Notes: generated by a model from the sequence alone, not told the origin. 59,267 nucleotides of DNA from Sediminibacterium sp. (GCA_030054095.1 JASGCO010000024.1:1-59267), one strand, 5' to 3'. Positions 1-9,987 are shown, counted from the first letter of the stretch. A program made the numbers and translations.

Positions 1-70
1 CGCAGCTATCCCTGTTTCTCAGCGAAAAATGAAAGATTTCTCGGGACTGCTGTACAATCGTTTTTAATCT

Positions 71-78
71 TATCTTTG
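71..78 (+). promoter_or_regulatory. Bacteroidota -7 promoter element
   Basis: TATCTTTG matches the Bacteroidota TAnnTTTG -7 element and lies 12 bases before the ATG of the TPR gene. No clear TTTG -33 element is visible at the expected distance. Confidence 0.55.
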
Positions 79-89
79 CCTTACTTTTG

Positions 90-1268
90 ATGAATTTTTT
101 CTCGCATATCATCTTACGGGGCTTGCTTTTATTATCCGGGTTATTCATTTTTGTAGTGCAGTCACCTGGGCAAAATCAGGACTCACTCAAATCTATTTTT
201 ATGGACCCCAGTGAGAATACGCAAACTCGTATTCAAATCGGGTCGCAGCTAATAAAAGAAGTTACGGTTGTTACAGATAATCTTACCATTAATGAACAGG
301 CCGAACGCCTTATTTTAGCAAACACAACTGCCGATACCTATACCACTAACCTGCAGCATTTATTCGATTTGCTTATCATGCGTTCTGTTTTGTATAAAAT
401 GGGGCAAAATAATGATAAAGCGCTGGAAATGCTTATCGCATCACAAAGTGTTGCCCAAACACTTAATGACCAAAACCTTTTATTGTTTTCAAAACAATCT
501 GAATTGCACCAGCAACTTAGTCCAAAACAAGCCGACTCGTTACTTGAGGCTAACTTAAACCTCTATAAATTTTTCAATACACAAAAGAAAACTGTTCTTG
601 CCGGGTTGTGCCTTCAAAACGCGGCCGATATTTGTTTCTTTCAGAAAAACTACGCCGATGCCCTTAACTATTACAAAAAGAGCCTTTCTCTTCAAAACGT
701 AAACCACAATAAATTAATAAGTGCACTTTTAAATACGCAGATAGGTCAAACCTATCTTGCAACAGGATCTAACGAATTGGCCCTTTCTTACTTTGATGTA
801 GCTTATCAGTTTCATCTCTTTGAAGGAAATGTTCAGGAACAAGCCATTAACCTTTATTACACTGCCAAAGCTCATTTTAACAAAGGTGATACAAAAGTGG
901 CCGAAGAAATCATCAATAAGGTTCGTCAGGTTACCTCTCAACTGGAAGACAGTTATTTCAAAAAGCTGATTGTTGTTCAGTTGTCTGCTTTAGACAATCT
1001 TAAACAAGAAGAAAAACTAGCCAGTCTGTTTGCCGATACACTTAATTTGTTAAACACCGCATCAATACTACCGGCTTCAAACAAAAATCCGGCAGCTGAC
1101 GATGTTTATCTGAACAACATTAAACTCATGCAAAAGCAATCATCGGATAAAGCAAATACCGATAAACCCAGAGGTGAAGGACTCCTTTGGTTGTACCTTT
1201 TAGGTGCCGGAGCGTTAGGGATAATCGCATTCTTTGTGCTCAGATTTCTTAAAACCAAAAACTCTTAA
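90..1268 (+). CDS. TPR-repeat protein with N-terminal signal and C-terminal membrane anchor
   Basis: Function unknown. The N-terminus has a hydrophobic signal segment (about residues 8-28). The middle is all helical with TPR-like repeats, clearest around residues 170-240 (the NYADALNYYKKSLSLQ stretch and the following NELALSYFDVAYQF stretch). A single transmembrane helix near residues 365-385 is followed by a short basic tail, so the TPR part should face the periplasm. The architecture resembles the sensor half of Bacteroidota TPR histidine kinases but there is no kinase domain. The ATG at 90 is chosen over the TTG one codon upstream. purN starts 10 bases after the stop, so the two are probably co-transcribed. 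Confidence 0.8.
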   Translation: MNFFSHIILRGLLLLSGLFIFVVQSPGQNQDSLKSIFMDPSENTQTRIQIGSQLIKEVTVVTDNLTINEQAERLILANTTADTYTTNLQHLFDLLIMRSVLYKMGQNNDKALEMLIASQSVAQTLNDQNLLLFSKQSELHQQLSPKQADSLLEANLNLYKFFNTQKKTVLAGLCLQNAADICFFQKNYADALNYYKKSLSLQNVNHNKLISALLNTQIGQTYLATGSNELALSYFDVAYQFHLFEGNVQEQAINLYYTAKAHFNKGDTKVAEEIINKVRQVTSQLEDSYFKKLIVVQLSALDNLKQEEKLASLFADTLNLLNTASILPASNKNPAADDVYLNNIKLMQKQSSDKANTDKPRGEGLLWLYLLGAGALGIIAFFVLRFLKTKNS

Positions 1269-1278
1269 TTACTGCGGA

Positions 1279-1869
1279 ATGGTTATTAATGCTGCTGTCT
1301 TTGCAAGCGGGGAAGGAAGTAACGCTGAAAATCTATTTGTTCATTTCGCCAATGATCCGCGAATAAAGTTTAAAATAGTTGTTTGTAATAACGAAAAAGC
1401 AGGTGTAATTAAGCGCGCGGAACAATACCGGAAAACCGTTCAAATCATTAGTAAAGCCGCACTTGAAAATTATACTGAACAAATTATTGAGTTTTTAAAA
1501 GTAGAACAGGTCAACCTAATCATTCTGGCGGGGTTCCTTTTAAAAATACCCCCGGCTTTTATAAAAGCGTTTCCCGATCAGATTATCAATCTTCATCCTT
1601 CTCTTTTGCCCAAATTTGGAGGTAAAGGTATGTATGGCATGAACGTTCATCAGGCTGTAATTGCAGCCGGCGAAACGGAAAGTGGTATTACCGTTCATTA
1701 TGTAAACGAGGAATACGATAAGGGAGCCATTATTTTGCAGGAAAAATGTACGGTTTTACGGGAAGACACTGCTGAAACGCTGGCCAAAAAAATTCACACG
1801 CTGGAATGGAAGTTTCTGCCACTTGCAGTTGAACAATTAATCGCCAATAAGATCACGTTATCCTTATAA
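1279..1869 (+). CDS. purN: Phosphoribosylglycinamide formyltransferase (GART)
   Basis: Transfers the formyl group of 10-formyl-THF to GAR, the third step of purine synthesis, in the cytosol. The start is set at the ATG at 1279 because MVINAAVFASGEGSN is the usual PurN N-terminus; a longer frame from 1234 would run into the upstream gene. The catalytic set is visible: N104 and H106 in INLHPSLLPKFGG, and D147 in EEYDKGA. The length of 196 residues is normal. The last 6 bases overlap the 3' end of the convergent IPExxxVDY gene. purE lies far away at 45.5 kb, so purine genes are scattered. Confidence 0.95.
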   Translation: MVINAAVFASGEGSNAENLFVHFANDPRIKFKIVVCNNEKAGVIKRAEQYRKTVQIISKAALENYTEQIIEFLKVEQVNLIILAGFLLKIPPAFIKAFPDQIINLHPSLLPKFGGKGMYGMNVHQAVIAAGETESGITVHYVNEEYDKGAIILQEKCTVLREDTAETLAKKIHTLEWKFLPLAVEQLIANKITLSL

Positions 1870-2355
1870 AACCAGATTCCGGCGACTTGGCAATTCTTCA
1901 GGTATTATTTCTTTTATATCCTCTATTATTTCTGAGGTTCTGAGTTGCTTTAATAAATCGGTTTCATACTGAAAAAGCCCCTCTCCCTTCATTAGCAGAA
2001 AATAATCGGTTTGTGGTAATTCCGGAATAATATGCGCCCGTTCATCTATTTCCTGATTATCAAACAAACTATAAGAACTAATAGCATTACTTATGGCAGA
2101 TGACTGTAACAAATTACTACGGTTAGGAATAACGTGGTACTCTAATCCTAAATCTTCATCCAGATGACGGTAAAGGCTAAAACGAAATACTCGCCCTTCT
2201 TTAAGATGTAATTGCAGATAGTCGTCCAGATGCAGGTCTATTTTTAACAACTGGTTCAGGTGATTAACCATTAAATACTGGTTATCAGAACAGCGCAATC
2301 CGAAAAGAGCAAAGTCGAAAATGTCTTCTTGCGCTATAAGGACATGTTTAGCCAT
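1864..2355 (-). CDS. IPExxxVDY family protein
   Basis: A 163-residue protein of a Bacteroidota-restricted family of unknown function. The name-giving motif is present as IPELPQTDY (V replaced by T) followed by FLLMKGEG, near residue 107. No signal peptide or membrane segment is seen. Its ATG overlaps the 3' end of rnc by 8 bases, so translational coupling with rnc is likely. In many relatives this gene sits between rnc and pyk; here pyk is absent and the neighbour is the convergent purN. The conserved position beside rnc suggests an RNA-related or housekeeping role, but that is inference. Confidence 0.85.
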   Translation of the reverse strand: MAKHVLIAQEDIFDFALFGLRCSDNQYLMVNHLNQLLKIDLHLDDYLQLHLKEGRVFRFSLYRHLDEDLGLEYHVIPNRSNLLQSSAISNAISSYSLFDNQEIDERAHIIPELPQTDYFLLMKGEGLFQYETDLLKQLRTSEIIEDIKEIIPEELPSRRNLVL

Positions 2356-3091
2356 TTACTTCTGTATCAAGTTGCTCCAGAGTCAATTGCGCCGCCTTTT
2401 GCTCGGCTACACGCTTACTGAAATGCTCAAAACTAACATAAGGCATTTTATCTATAAAGATCTGCACTTTATATACTTTCGTCTTCCCTCTGACCGCCTC
2501 TTCCAGGAGCCGGTACTCAAGGCTTTGCTTGTTTTTCTGAGTTCGTATTTGCAGTATGCTTTTGTAATCTTCATTGGTATTAACCAGAGTATCGAGATCA
2601 ATATGGTATTTAATTACTTTACCAATCACAAATTTTCTGGTTTTCTGGTAACCATGGTCAAGGTAAATGGCACCAATAAAGGCTTCAAATGCATCGCCAT
2701 ACGCGCTGGACGCGGTTTTTTCACGTGTGCTGAGCGTAGCCTTTAAAAAAGAGTCTATGCCAAACTTTAGGGATAGTTGATGTAAACTTTGCCCATTCAC
2801 AATTTTACTGCGTACCTGCGTTAAAAACCCTTCATCCTTTTTGGGGTAAAGTTTAAAAAGGTATTCCGCGATTATAGCACCCAACACCGCATCGCCTAAA
2901 AACTCAAGGCGTTCGTTACTGCTTTGCTGCCACACACTCTTTTTAGACGCTGTACTGCTATGCGAAAATGCCTGATGGTATAAGGCAACATTTTTAGGGG
3001 TAATACCTGTTAAGCGTTTAATGCTTTTTTTAAACTCACTATCGCCTTTTGCGATGGTATCGTTTAATTTCGATAACAGGCGTTTAATCAA
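2348..3091 (-). CDS. rnc: Ribonuclease III
   Basis: Cleaves double-stranded RNA in rRNA maturation and mRNA decay. The RNase III signature NERLEFLGDAVLG (residues 59-71) carries the Mg-binding acidic residues E63 and D67, with a second acidic cluster in DAFEAFIGAIYLD around residues 133-145. A dsRNA-binding domain fills about residues 172-245, ending in AEQKAAQLTLEQL. The length of 247 residues is typical. It is third in the acpP-fabF-rnc order, 11 bases after fabF, an arrangement common in Bacteroidota and other bacteria. Confidence 0.95.
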   Translation of the reverse strand: MIKRLLSKLNDTIAKGDSEFKKSIKRLTGITPKNVALYHQAFSHSSTASKKSVWQQSSNERLEFLGDAVLGAIIAEYLFKLYPKKDEGFLTQVRSKIVNGQSLHQLSLKFGIDSFLKATLSTREKTASSAYGDAFEAFIGAIYLDHGYQKTRKFVIGKVIKYHIDLDTLVNTNEDYKSILQIRTQKNKQSLEYRLLEEAVRGKTKVYKVQIFIDKMPYVSFEHFSKRVAEQKAAQLTLEQLDTEVNG

Positions 3092-3102
3092 GATGGAAGA
3101 AA

Positions 3103-4353
3103 TTATTGGTATTTCTTAATCACCACTGCGGCGTTATGACCACCAAAACCAAACGTATTGCTGATTGCCGCACGTATCGGGCGTTTTTGCATGGCATTAA
3201 ACGTCAGGTTCAGTTTAGGATCCAAATCCGGATCGGGATTTTCATTATTAATAGTTGGCGGAACAGTGTCGTTCTTAATTGCCAGAATAGTAGCAATCGC
3301 CTCAATAGCTCCGGCAGCCCCTAACAAGTGACCAGTCATACTCTTCGTAGAACTGATGTTCATTGTATAGGCATGCTCACCAAAAATATTTGTAATGGCC
3401 TTTAATTCCGCTAAGTCGCCCAAGGGAGTGCTGGTGCCATGTGTGTTTATATAATCTATCTCATTTGGACTTATTCCGGCATCTTTTAATGCTCTTTGCA
3501 TTACCAGAGTGGCTCCAAGTCCTTCGGGATGAGGTGCGGTAATATGATGGGCATCCGCGCTCATACCACCTCCGATTACTTCAGCGTAAATTTTAGCCCC
3601 TCGGGCTAACGCGTGTTCCAGTTCTTCTAAAACAATGGCTCCCCCGCCCTCTCCAAGCACAAATCCATCACGGTCTTTATCATACGGACGAGATGCTTTT
3701 GCTGGTTCATCATTGCGTGTACTCATTGCCTGACAGGCGTTAAATCCACCAATACCACTTTCATTAATAGCTGCCTCACTACCGCCTGTTACTATGGCTA
3801 TAGCCTTACCCATGCGGATATAATTAAAGGCATCTATCATGGCATTTGTAGAAGACGCACAGGCAGATACTGTTGTAAAGTTTGGACCTCTGAAACCGAA
3901 CCGCATAGAAATATGTCCGCTACAGATATCCGCAATCATTTTAGGAATAAAAAACGGATTAAACCGGGGTGTTCCATCGCCTTTGGCGTAAGCAAACGTT
4001 TCCGTCTGAAATGTATCCAATCCGCCTATACCACTTCCCCAGATTACACCTACTTCATTTTTATCAATACCATCTCCGTCTATGCCACTATCTTTCACTG
4101 CCTGTACACTCGATGCAATTCCATACCATGTATAAGTATCCAGTTTACGGGCCTCTTTCCGGTCAAAATAATCTTCCGGATTGAATCCTTTTACTTCACA
4201 GGCAAAACGGGTCTTGAACTTAGATGCATCAAAACGTGTTATAGGTGCCGCACCGCTAACACCATTAATAAGGTTGTTCCAGTAATTTTCAACAGTATTC
4301 CCTAAGGGTGTAACGGCTCCTAATCCGGTTACTACAACACGTTTTAACTGCAT
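3103..4353 (-). CDS. fabF: 3-oxoacyl-ACP synthase II (KAS II)
   Basis: Condenses acyl-ACP with malonyl-ACP in fatty acid elongation. The Cys-His-His triad is visible: C165 in TVSACASST, H305 in NTHGTSTPLGD and H342 in TGHLLGAAG. The glycine-rich C-terminus TFGFGGHNAAVV is typical. The length is 416 residues. It lies 16 bases downstream of acpP, whose product is its carrier substrate, so co-expression is expected. Confidence 0.97.
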   Translation of the reverse strand: MQLKRVVVTGLGAVTPLGNTVENYWNNLINGVSGAAPITRFDASKFKTRFACEVKGFNPEDYFDRKEARKLDTYTWYGIASSVQAVKDSGIDGDGIDKNEVGVIWGSGIGGLDTFQTETFAYAKGDGTPRFNPFFIPKMIADICSGHISMRFGFRGPNFTTVSACASSTNAMIDAFNYIRMGKAIAIVTGGSEAAINESGIGGFNACQAMSTRNDEPAKASRPYDKDRDGFVLGEGGGAIVLEELEHALARGAKIYAEVIGGGMSADAHHITAPHPEGLGATLVMQRALKDAGISPNEIDYINTHGTSTPLGDLAELKAITNIFGEHAYTMNISSTKSMTGHLLGAAGAIEAIATILAIKNDTVPPTINNENPDPDLDPKLNLTFNAMQKRPIRAAISNTFGFGGHNAAVVIKKYQ

Positions 4354-4369
4354 AGTATATAAGATCTTT

Positions 4370-4609
4370 TTAGTTTACAGCGTTAGCTTGAATATATGCA
4401 ATAGCATCACCTACTGTAGCTATTTTCTCAGCTTGTTCATCAGGAATGGCAATATTGAATTCTTTTTCAAACTCCATGATCAATTCCACTGTATCCAGAG
4501 AATCGGCTCCTAAATCATTAGTAAAGCTGGCTGCTTCAGTAACCTCATTTGAATCAACACCTAATTTATCAACGATGATTGATACCACTTTGCTTTTAAT
4601 GTCTGACAT
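4370..4609 (-). CDS. acpP: Acyl carrier protein
   Basis: A 79-residue acidic carrier of fatty acyl chains. S37 in [10 protein letters not shown] is the site of 4'-phosphopantetheine attachment. It is the first gene of the acpP-fabF-rnc-IPExxxVDY operon and is read from a promoter with a TATTTTTG element about 25 bases upstream of the ATG. Confidence 0.97.
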   Translation of the reverse strand: MSDIKSKVVSIIVDKLGVDSNEVTEAASFTNDLGADSLDTVELIMEFEKEFNIAIPDEQAEKIATVGDAIAYIQANAVN

Positions 4610-4633
4610 TGTTCTTAATTTTTAAATTTTGCA

Positions 4634-4641
4634 CAAAAATA
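4634..4641 (-). promoter_or_regulatory. -7 element of the acpP operon
   Basis: Read on the minus strand this is TATTTTTG, a full match to TAnnTTTG, 25 bases before the acpP start. It would drive acpP, fabF, rnc and the IPExxxVDY gene as one transcript. Confidence 0.6.
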
Positions 4642-4833
4642 ATTATATAGTAGATAAAACAAAACAAGAATTTAAAAAGTTTACAGCATAATTAAACTCT
4701 TATTTCAAATTTACCCGCCCTAAAATTACTTATTTTAATCCAAAAACTATATGAACAGACTTTAAAACACGGGTGCCTCATAATATCAACACTGCATTTA
4801 ATTTTAAACGATTAAAAATCAGACAGTTATTAG

Positions 4834-5145
4834 TTATGCTTTTTTAATCGGTTGTTTTGGGTGATGGTGGAGTTTATGGCGCCTGTAATTGGCTCCGGGT
4901 TTGGCCGCATGTTTAGTCAAATTAGGGTCCTCTTTTTCCTTAATTACATGATTATAAATTATATAGACCAGCAAACTGGCAACTACCAACCCCCCGGCAA
5001 TGTATAGACCCTGCAGATTGGAAAATTCGCTGGCTACTGTTTTTTTAAACTTATCCAACACTCCGGCATGCGCTTCAGTTGTGCCAATAATAATCAGGGA
5101 TGTTACTATCAGAGGCCATTTTGATACTTTTTCTTTTGTCTTCAT
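4834..5145 (-). CDS. Small membrane protein with His/Lys-rich tail, unknown function
   Basis: A 103-residue protein with no recognised family. Residues 11-27 form a signal-like hydrophobic segment ending in AHA, a plausible signal peptidase site. A second hydrophobic helix spans about residues 46-66. The C-terminal 30 residues are very basic and histidine-rich (RRHKLHHHPKQPIKKA), a pattern compatible with metal or nucleic acid binding, which is only inference. It stands alone between acpP and the divergent rimP operon. The upstream TATCTTTA (about 5168-5175) is one base off the -7 consensus. Confidence 0.6.
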   Translation of the reverse strand: MKTKEKVSKWPLIVTSLIIIGTTEAHAGVLDKFKKTVASEFSNLQGLYIAGGLVVASLLVYIIYNHVIKEKEDPNLTKHAAKPGANYRRHKLHHHPKQPIKKA

Positions 5146-5230
5146 GGCTTAAACTTTTGATTTATATAAAGATAACGCTTAAACCAGTTTCTTTATTTTA
5201 AAAAAAATTTTTTATTAACCATTTTTTGCT

Positions 5231-5238
5231 TACTTTTG
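5231..5238 (+). promoter_or_regulatory. -7 element of the rimP-nusA-infB operon
   Basis: TACTTTTG fits TAnnTTTG. Transcription would start near 5245, giving a leader of about 60 bases that holds the hairpin at 5262-5288. No clear TTTG -33 element is seen. Confidence 0.6.
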
Positions 5239-5261
5239 TGACGCTAAATAAAAAGAATGTG

Positions 5262-5288
5262 AAAGGGAACCAAAAAGTTCCCTTTTTT
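5262..5288 (+). terminator. Terminator-like hairpin in the rimP leader (possible attenuator)
   Basis: AAAGGGAAC (5262-5270) and GTTCCCTTT (5277-5285) are perfect complements around the loop CAAAAA, and the 3' arm runs into an uninterrupted T tract. This is the form of a Rho-independent terminator. It lies inside the leader, 15 bases before the rimP ATG, and after the promoter. There is no upstream gene on this strand for it to terminate, so control of rimP-nusA-infB by attenuation is the natural reading. The mechanism is inference. Confidence 0.6.
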
Positions 5289-5303
5289 ATTCGGCTAAAA
5301 TTA

Positions 5304-5768
5304 ATGATTACTAAGACGCATATTCAGGCACTGGCTGAAGATCATCTCAAAGGTTCAGACAAGTTTGTTACAAAAATTACGGTGAGTCCTAATAACCGGA
5401 TCGAAGTTCTCGTAGATGGCGATAACGGGATCGGTATTCAGGACTGCGTAGATCTTAGCCGGCATATCGAAAAAAATCTGGACAGGGAAAAGGAAGATTT
5501 TTCACTCGAAGTAAGTTCTCCCGGCGCCACTGCGCCTTTAGTGTTGCCACGGCAATACAAAAAACACCTTGGCCGTACATTTGAGGTAAAACTTAATGAT
5601 GGCAGCAAAGCGGAAGGAGAATTAATCCGTATTAATGATACGGGGTTTACTCTGGAATATTCTGCCCGCGAAAACAAACCACTGGGTAAAGGGAAAGTCA
5701 CCGTTACGCGTCAACACGAAATTGCATTTAACCAAATAACAGAATCGAAAATAAAACTTAAATTTTAA
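5304..5768 (+). CDS. rimP: Ribosome maturation factor RimP
   Basis: Assists 30S subunit assembly. The protein is 154 residues from the ATG at 5304. A longer frame from 5226 would translate the leader hairpin and is rejected. The conserved DCVDLSRHIEKNLD and LEVSSPGA segments identify the family, and the C-terminal SH3-like part holds VKLNDGSKAEGELI. It heads the rimP-nusA-infB operon, one of the most conserved gene orders in bacteria; nusA starts 13 bases after the stop. Confidence 0.95.
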   Translation: MITKTHIQALAEDHLKGSDKFVTKITVSPNNRIEVLVDGDNGIGIQDCVDLSRHIEKNLDREKEDFSLEVSSPGATAPLVLPRQYKKHLGRTFEVKLNDGSKAEGELIRINDTGFTLEYSARENKPLGKGKVTVTRQHEIAFNQITESKIKLKF

Positions 5769-5781
5769 AAATAACAAAGTC

Positions 5782-7038
5782 ATGGAAAACATAAATCTGA
5801 TAGAATCGTTTTCGGAATTCAAAGACATGAAAAACATCGACAGAGCCATGTTGATGAGTATCATTGAAGACGTATTTCGCAGTATGTTAATTAAACGATA
5901 TGGAAGTGATAAAAACTTCGATATTATTATGAACCCTGATAAAGGGGATGTGGAAATTTATAAGAACCGCCGCATTGTAGATGATGAATTTGCTGAAGAT
6001 TCGTTTGATTTTGATCCTAATAAACACATCAGCTATAGCGATGCTCAAAAAATTGAACCAGACTTTGAAATTGGAGAAGATGTATCGGAAAAGGTATCGT
6101 TAGAAGAGTTTGGCCGCCGCGCAGTACTTTCTGTTCGTCAGAATCTGGTACAAAAAGTGCTTGAACTCGAAAAAAGCGAAATATTTAATAAGTACAAGGA
6201 AAAAGTTGGAGATGTTATTACCGCCGAAGTATATCAGGTATGGAAAAAAGAAATCATGTTGATTGACGACGAAGGAAACGAGCTGCTTTTACCAAAAACT
6301 GAACAAATCCCAAGTGATTTCTTTAAAAAAGGCGACACGGTTAAAGCGGTTGTATCAAAAGTGGAAATGAAAAACGGAACGCCTTCCATCATTGTTTCCC
6401 GAACCAGTCCGGTGTTCCTGGAGCGTTTATTTGAAAACGAAGTGCCTGAAATTTTTGATGGTTTAATCACCATTAAGAAAATTGTACGTGAACCAGGTGA
6501 ACGCGCTAAAGTAGCTGTTGAAAGCTACGACGATCGTATTGACCCGGTAGGTGCCTGCGTAGGGATGAAAGGTTCCCGTATTCACGGTATTGTGCGCGAA
6601 CTGAAAAATGAAAATATTGACGTCATCAACTACACCAATAACGCTAATTTATTGATTCAACGTGCGTTGAGCCCGGCTAAAATCACTTCAATCAAAATTG
6701 AAGAAGGTACCAACCGTGCTCAGGTATATCTGCGCCCTGATCAAATTTCGCTGGCTATCGGAAAAGGTGGTTATAATATTAAACTGGCCGGTAAACTAAC
6801 GGGATACGAAATTGATGTATTCCGCGATAATGAAGCCGAAGTGGATACTGAAGACGTTGACTTAGACGAGTTTACAGACGAAATTGCAGATTCTATTATT
6901 GACGAACTGAAAGCCATTGGTTGCGATACGGCAAAATCAGTTCTTGAATTAAGTACCGACGAACTTATCCGCCGTACCAATCTCGACGAACAAACCGTTA
7001 AGGATGTACGCAAAATTCTGGCTTCCGAATTTGAATAA
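5782..7038 (+). CDS. nusA: Transcription termination/antitermination factor NusA
   Basis: Binds RNA polymerase and nascent RNA. In order, the protein has an N-terminal polymerase-binding domain (about 1-125), an S1 domain (about 133-200), two KH domains (about 226-345, with VGACVGMKGSRI and SLAIGKGGYNIKLA as the GxxG loops) and a C-terminal helix-hairpin-helix region (about 370-418, CDTAKSVLELSTDELI). The length of 418 residues is normal for Bacteroidota. Because NusA modulates hairpin-dependent pausing and termination, the leader hairpin upstream of rimP could allow autoregulation; this is inference. Confidence 0.96.
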   Translation: MENINLIESFSEFKDMKNIDRAMLMSIIEDVFRSMLIKRYGSDKNFDIIMNPDKGDVEIYKNRRIVDDEFAEDSFDFDPNKHISYSDAQKIEPDFEIGEDVSEKVSLEEFGRRAVLSVRQNLVQKVLELEKSEIFNKYKEKVGDVITAEVYQVWKKEIMLIDDEGNELLLPKTEQIPSDFFKKGDTVKAVVSKVEMKNGTPSIIVSRTSPVFLERLFENEVPEIFDGLITIKKIVREPGERAKVAVESYDDRIDPVGACVGMKGSRIHGIVRELKNENIDVINYTNNANLLIQRALSPAKITSIKIEEGTNRAQVYLRPDQISLAIGKGGYNIKLAGKLTGYEIDVFRDNEAEVDTEDVDLDEFTDEIADSIIDELKAIGCDTAKSVLELSTDELIRRTNLDEQTVKDVRKILASEFE

Positions 7039-7126
7039 AAACGGAAACCGTCAACGGCGGTGCACTAAGGCTTAAACTGTGCCGGTATTAAAACAGTTAT
7101 ATAAAAAAAAGGAGTAAATTTAAAAT

Positions 7127-9964
7127 ATGTCAGAAGGTCCAAAACAACTTCGCTTAAGTAAAGTCGCTAAAGAATTTAACCTTTCCCTTGGGAAAATTGT
7201 TGAGTTCCTTGGCTCAAAGGGGAAACCCATCGAATCTAATCCAAATGCAAAAATTGGAGAGGACGAGTATGCCCTGCTGTTGAAGGAATTTAGCAGTGAT
7301 AAGTCTGCCAAGGAAGAGGCTGAACATGTATCACTGAGCATCACCAAAGTGAAACGGGAGACTATTGTGTTGGATGATGTAAAACAAAAGAAAGCACGGG
7401 AAGAGCAGGAACAGGAAGAGATCCGCATCAAAGATCTTACCATTTCGGCGAAGAAAACAGAAGAAAAGAAAGAGGAAGAGAAAAAACCAGTGGCCGAAGT
7501 TATTACTCCCGAAATAAAAGCGGTTGAGCCGGTTATCGAAACAAAAGATACTACAGGGCCAAAAGTTCTGGGTAAGGTAGATCTGGGTAGCATGAACCTG
7601 AAAACCAAACCAGATAAAAAGGGAAAAAAGGAACCCGAAACCAAACCCAAGGCTGAACAGGAAACGCCAAAACAGGAAGCGGTGAAAAATGAAGTTCCGG
7701 AAGTACTGAAACCGGAAGTGATTGAAACTCCAGTACAGGAAAATACGGTACCCGCCACTGTTACGCCAACCGAACCCGAACATATTGAAACTGTATTCCA
7801 AAAACTGGATGGCCCAAAAATTTTAGGCCGCGTAGAACTACCAGTTGCTAAAGATCCTGCTAAAAAAGGAGAAAGCCTCCACGATAAGAAAAAACGTAAA
7901 CGCATTGTTAAAGGCGGACTCAGTCAGGAAGAAATTAAAAAAGTTGGTAAAGAACAGGCTGCCATTGCAAAAGAAAGAGCCAAGGAAAAGTACGGCGATC
8001 CGCGTCACAAAAAACCCGGGCAGCAAGGCGCTAATCAAAATAAACCGCGTCACGAACTGACAGAAGAAGAAATTCAAAAGCAGATTAAAGAAACGTTGGC
8101 CCGCCTCAGTGAAAAAGGCTCTAAATCCAAAGCGTCTAAATACCGCCGCGATAAACGCGATGAAGTACGTGAACGTATGGATAAGCAACAAGAACAACTG
8201 GAAGCGGAAAAGAAAGTTTTAAAGGTTGCGGAATTCGTAAGTGCCAATCAAATGGCGCAAATGATGGATGTTCCCGTTACCAAAATCATTTCTACTTGTA
8301 TGTCCCTTGGTTTATTCGTTAGTATTAACCAACGTCTGGATGCGGAAACCATTTCGATTGTTGCCGAAGAATTTGGTTATACGGTTGAATTTGCCAGTGC
8401 CGAAGATGTTGAAACTATCAAGGATGAGGATAAAGACAAACCGGAAGATTTATTGCCACGTCCGCCAATTGTAACTGTAATGGGTCACGTTGATCACGGT
8501 AAAACGTCTTTACTTGACTTTATCCGTAAAGCCAACGTTGTTGCCGGTGAGGCGGGTGGAATTACCCAGCACATTGGCGCTTACAATGTAAAACTGCACG
8601 ATGGGCGTTCTGTTACATTCCTCGATACACCTGGTCACGAGGCGTTTACCGCTATGCGTGCCCGTGGTGCCAAAGTAACCGATTTAGCCATTATTGTGGT
8701 AGCCGCTGACGACAGTGTAATGCCACAAACCAAAGAAGCCATTAATCACGCGCAGGCCGCAGGTGTTCCAATGATCTTTGCGATCAACAAAATGGATAAA
8801 CCAGGCGCTAATCCCGATAAAATCCGTGAAGCCCTTTCGCAAATGAACATTCTGGTTGAAGAATGGGGTGGTAAATACCAATGTCAGGAAGTAAGTGCCA
8901 AACTTGGAAAAAATATTGATTTACTGCTCGAAAAAGTATTGCTCGAAGCTGAAATCATGGAATTAAAAGCTAACCCTAACCGTAACGCTACGGGTAGCGT
9001 TATTGAGGCTTCGCTCGAAGAAGGACGTGGGTATGTAGCTACGATTCTGGTTCAAACCGGTACGTTAAAAATTGGTGACATCATGTTAGCCGGAAGCTTC
9101 AGCGGACGTGTAAGAGCCATGTTTAACGAACGTGGTCAAAAAGTAACCGAAGTTGGGCCATCCATGCCGGTGAAAGTACTTGGTTTAAGCGGTGCGCCAC
9201 AGGCCGGTGATAAATTTAACGTAATGGATGACGAGCGTGAAGCACGCGAAATTGCCAACAAGCGTCTGCAATTACAACGCGAACAAGGAATCCGTACACA
9301 CAAACACATTACACTTGATGAAATTGGCCGCCGTTTAGCAATTGGCGACTTTAAAGAACTGAATGTGATTGTAAAAGGGGATGTGGATGGATCTATTGAA
9401 GCGTTATCTGATTCCTTATTGAAACTAAGTACCGAAAAAATTGCGATCAGCATTATTCATAAATCGGTAGGTGCCATCAGCGAAAGTGATGTATTATTGG
9501 CCTCGGCCTCTAATGCCATCATTGTTGGTTTCCAGGTACGTCCAACCACCAATGCCCGTAAACTGGCCGAAACCGAAGAAATTGATATCCGCCTCTACTC
9601 TATCATTTACGATGCCATCAACGAAATTAAAGCCGCGATGGAAGGTATGTTGGCACCTGAATTTGAAGAGAAAATTGTTTGCAACATCGAAATCCGTGAA
9701 ACTTTCAACATCTCGAAAGTGGGTACTATTGCGGGCTGTTATGTGTTAGACGGAAAAGTGAACCGTAATACCAAAGTACGCGTAATACGAGATGGTATTG
9801 TAGTCCATTCCGGCGCGCTGGGCTCGCTTAAACGTTTTAAAGACGATGTAAAAGAAGTAGCCACCGGTTACGAATGCGGTTTAAATATTGAAGGATACAA
9901 CGATATAAAAGTTGGTGATATTATTGAGGGTTACGAAATGGTGGAAATAAAAGCCAAATTGTAA
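7127..9964 (+). CDS. infB: Translation initiation factor IF-2
   Basis: A GTPase that brings initiator tRNA to the 30S subunit. A short IF2_N helical domain sits at the N-terminus (about 5-55). A long charged linker rich in Lys, Glu and Pro (about 60-360) and a second IF2_N-like part (about 370-420) come next. The G domain shows GHVDHGKT near residue 452, DTPGHEAF near 499 and NKMD near 555. Domains II-IV fill the rest. The long charged linker is low-complexity and explains several open antisense frames, which are not genes. Confidence 0.97.
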   Translation: MSEGPKQLRLSKVAKEFNLSLGKIVEFLGSKGKPIESNPNAKIGEDEYALLLKEFSSDKSAKEEAEHVSLSITKVKRETIVLDDVKQKKAREEQEQEEIRIKDLTISAKKTEEKKEEEKKPVAEVITPEIKAVEPVIETKDTTGPKVLGKVDLGSMNLKTKPDKKGKKEPETKPKAEQETPKQEAVKNEVPEVLKPEVIETPVQENTVPATVTPTEPEHIETVFQKLDGPKILGRVELPVAKDPAKKGESLHDKKKRKRIVKGGLSQEEIKKVGKEQAAIAKERAKEKYGDPRHKKPGQQGANQNKPRHELTEEEIQKQIKETLARLSEKGSKSKASKYRRDKRDEVRERMDKQQEQLEAEKKVLKVAEFVSANQMAQMMDVPVTKIISTCMSLGLFVSINQRLDAETISIVAEEFGYTVEFASAEDVETIKDEDKDKPEDLLPRPPIVTVMGHVDHGKTSLLDFIRKANVVAGEAGGITQHIGAYNVKLHDGRSVTFLDTPGHEAFTAMRARGAKVTDLAIIVVAADDSVMPQTKEAINHAQAAGVPMIFAINKMDKPGANPDKIREALSQMNILVEEWGGKYQCQEVSAKLGKNIDLLLEKVLLEAEIMELKANPNRNATGSVIEASLEEGRGYVATILVQTGTLKIGDIMLAGSFSGRVRAMFNERGQKVTEVGPSMPVKVLGLSGAPQAGDKFNVMDDEREAREIANKRLQLQREQGIRTHKHITLDEIGRRLAIGDFKELNVIVKGDVDGSIEALSDSLLKLSTEKIAISIIHKSVGAISESDVLLASASNAIIVGFQVRPTTNARKLAETEEIDIRLYSIIYDAINEIKAAMEGMLAPEFEEKIVCNIEIRETFNISKVGTIAGCYVLDGKVNRNTKVRVIRDGIVVHSGALGSLKRFKDDVKEVATGYECGLNIEGYNDIKVGDIIEGYEMVEIKAKL

Positions 9965-9987
9965 CCGCGAAAATAAAACGGTATGCT

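Noticed and set aside
7120..7905. A 261-codon open frame antisense to infB
   Set aside because: It mirrors the low-complexity Lys/Glu/Pro linker of IF-2, has a Ser/Phe-rich composition without domains, and has no promoter. It is a shadow of the real gene.
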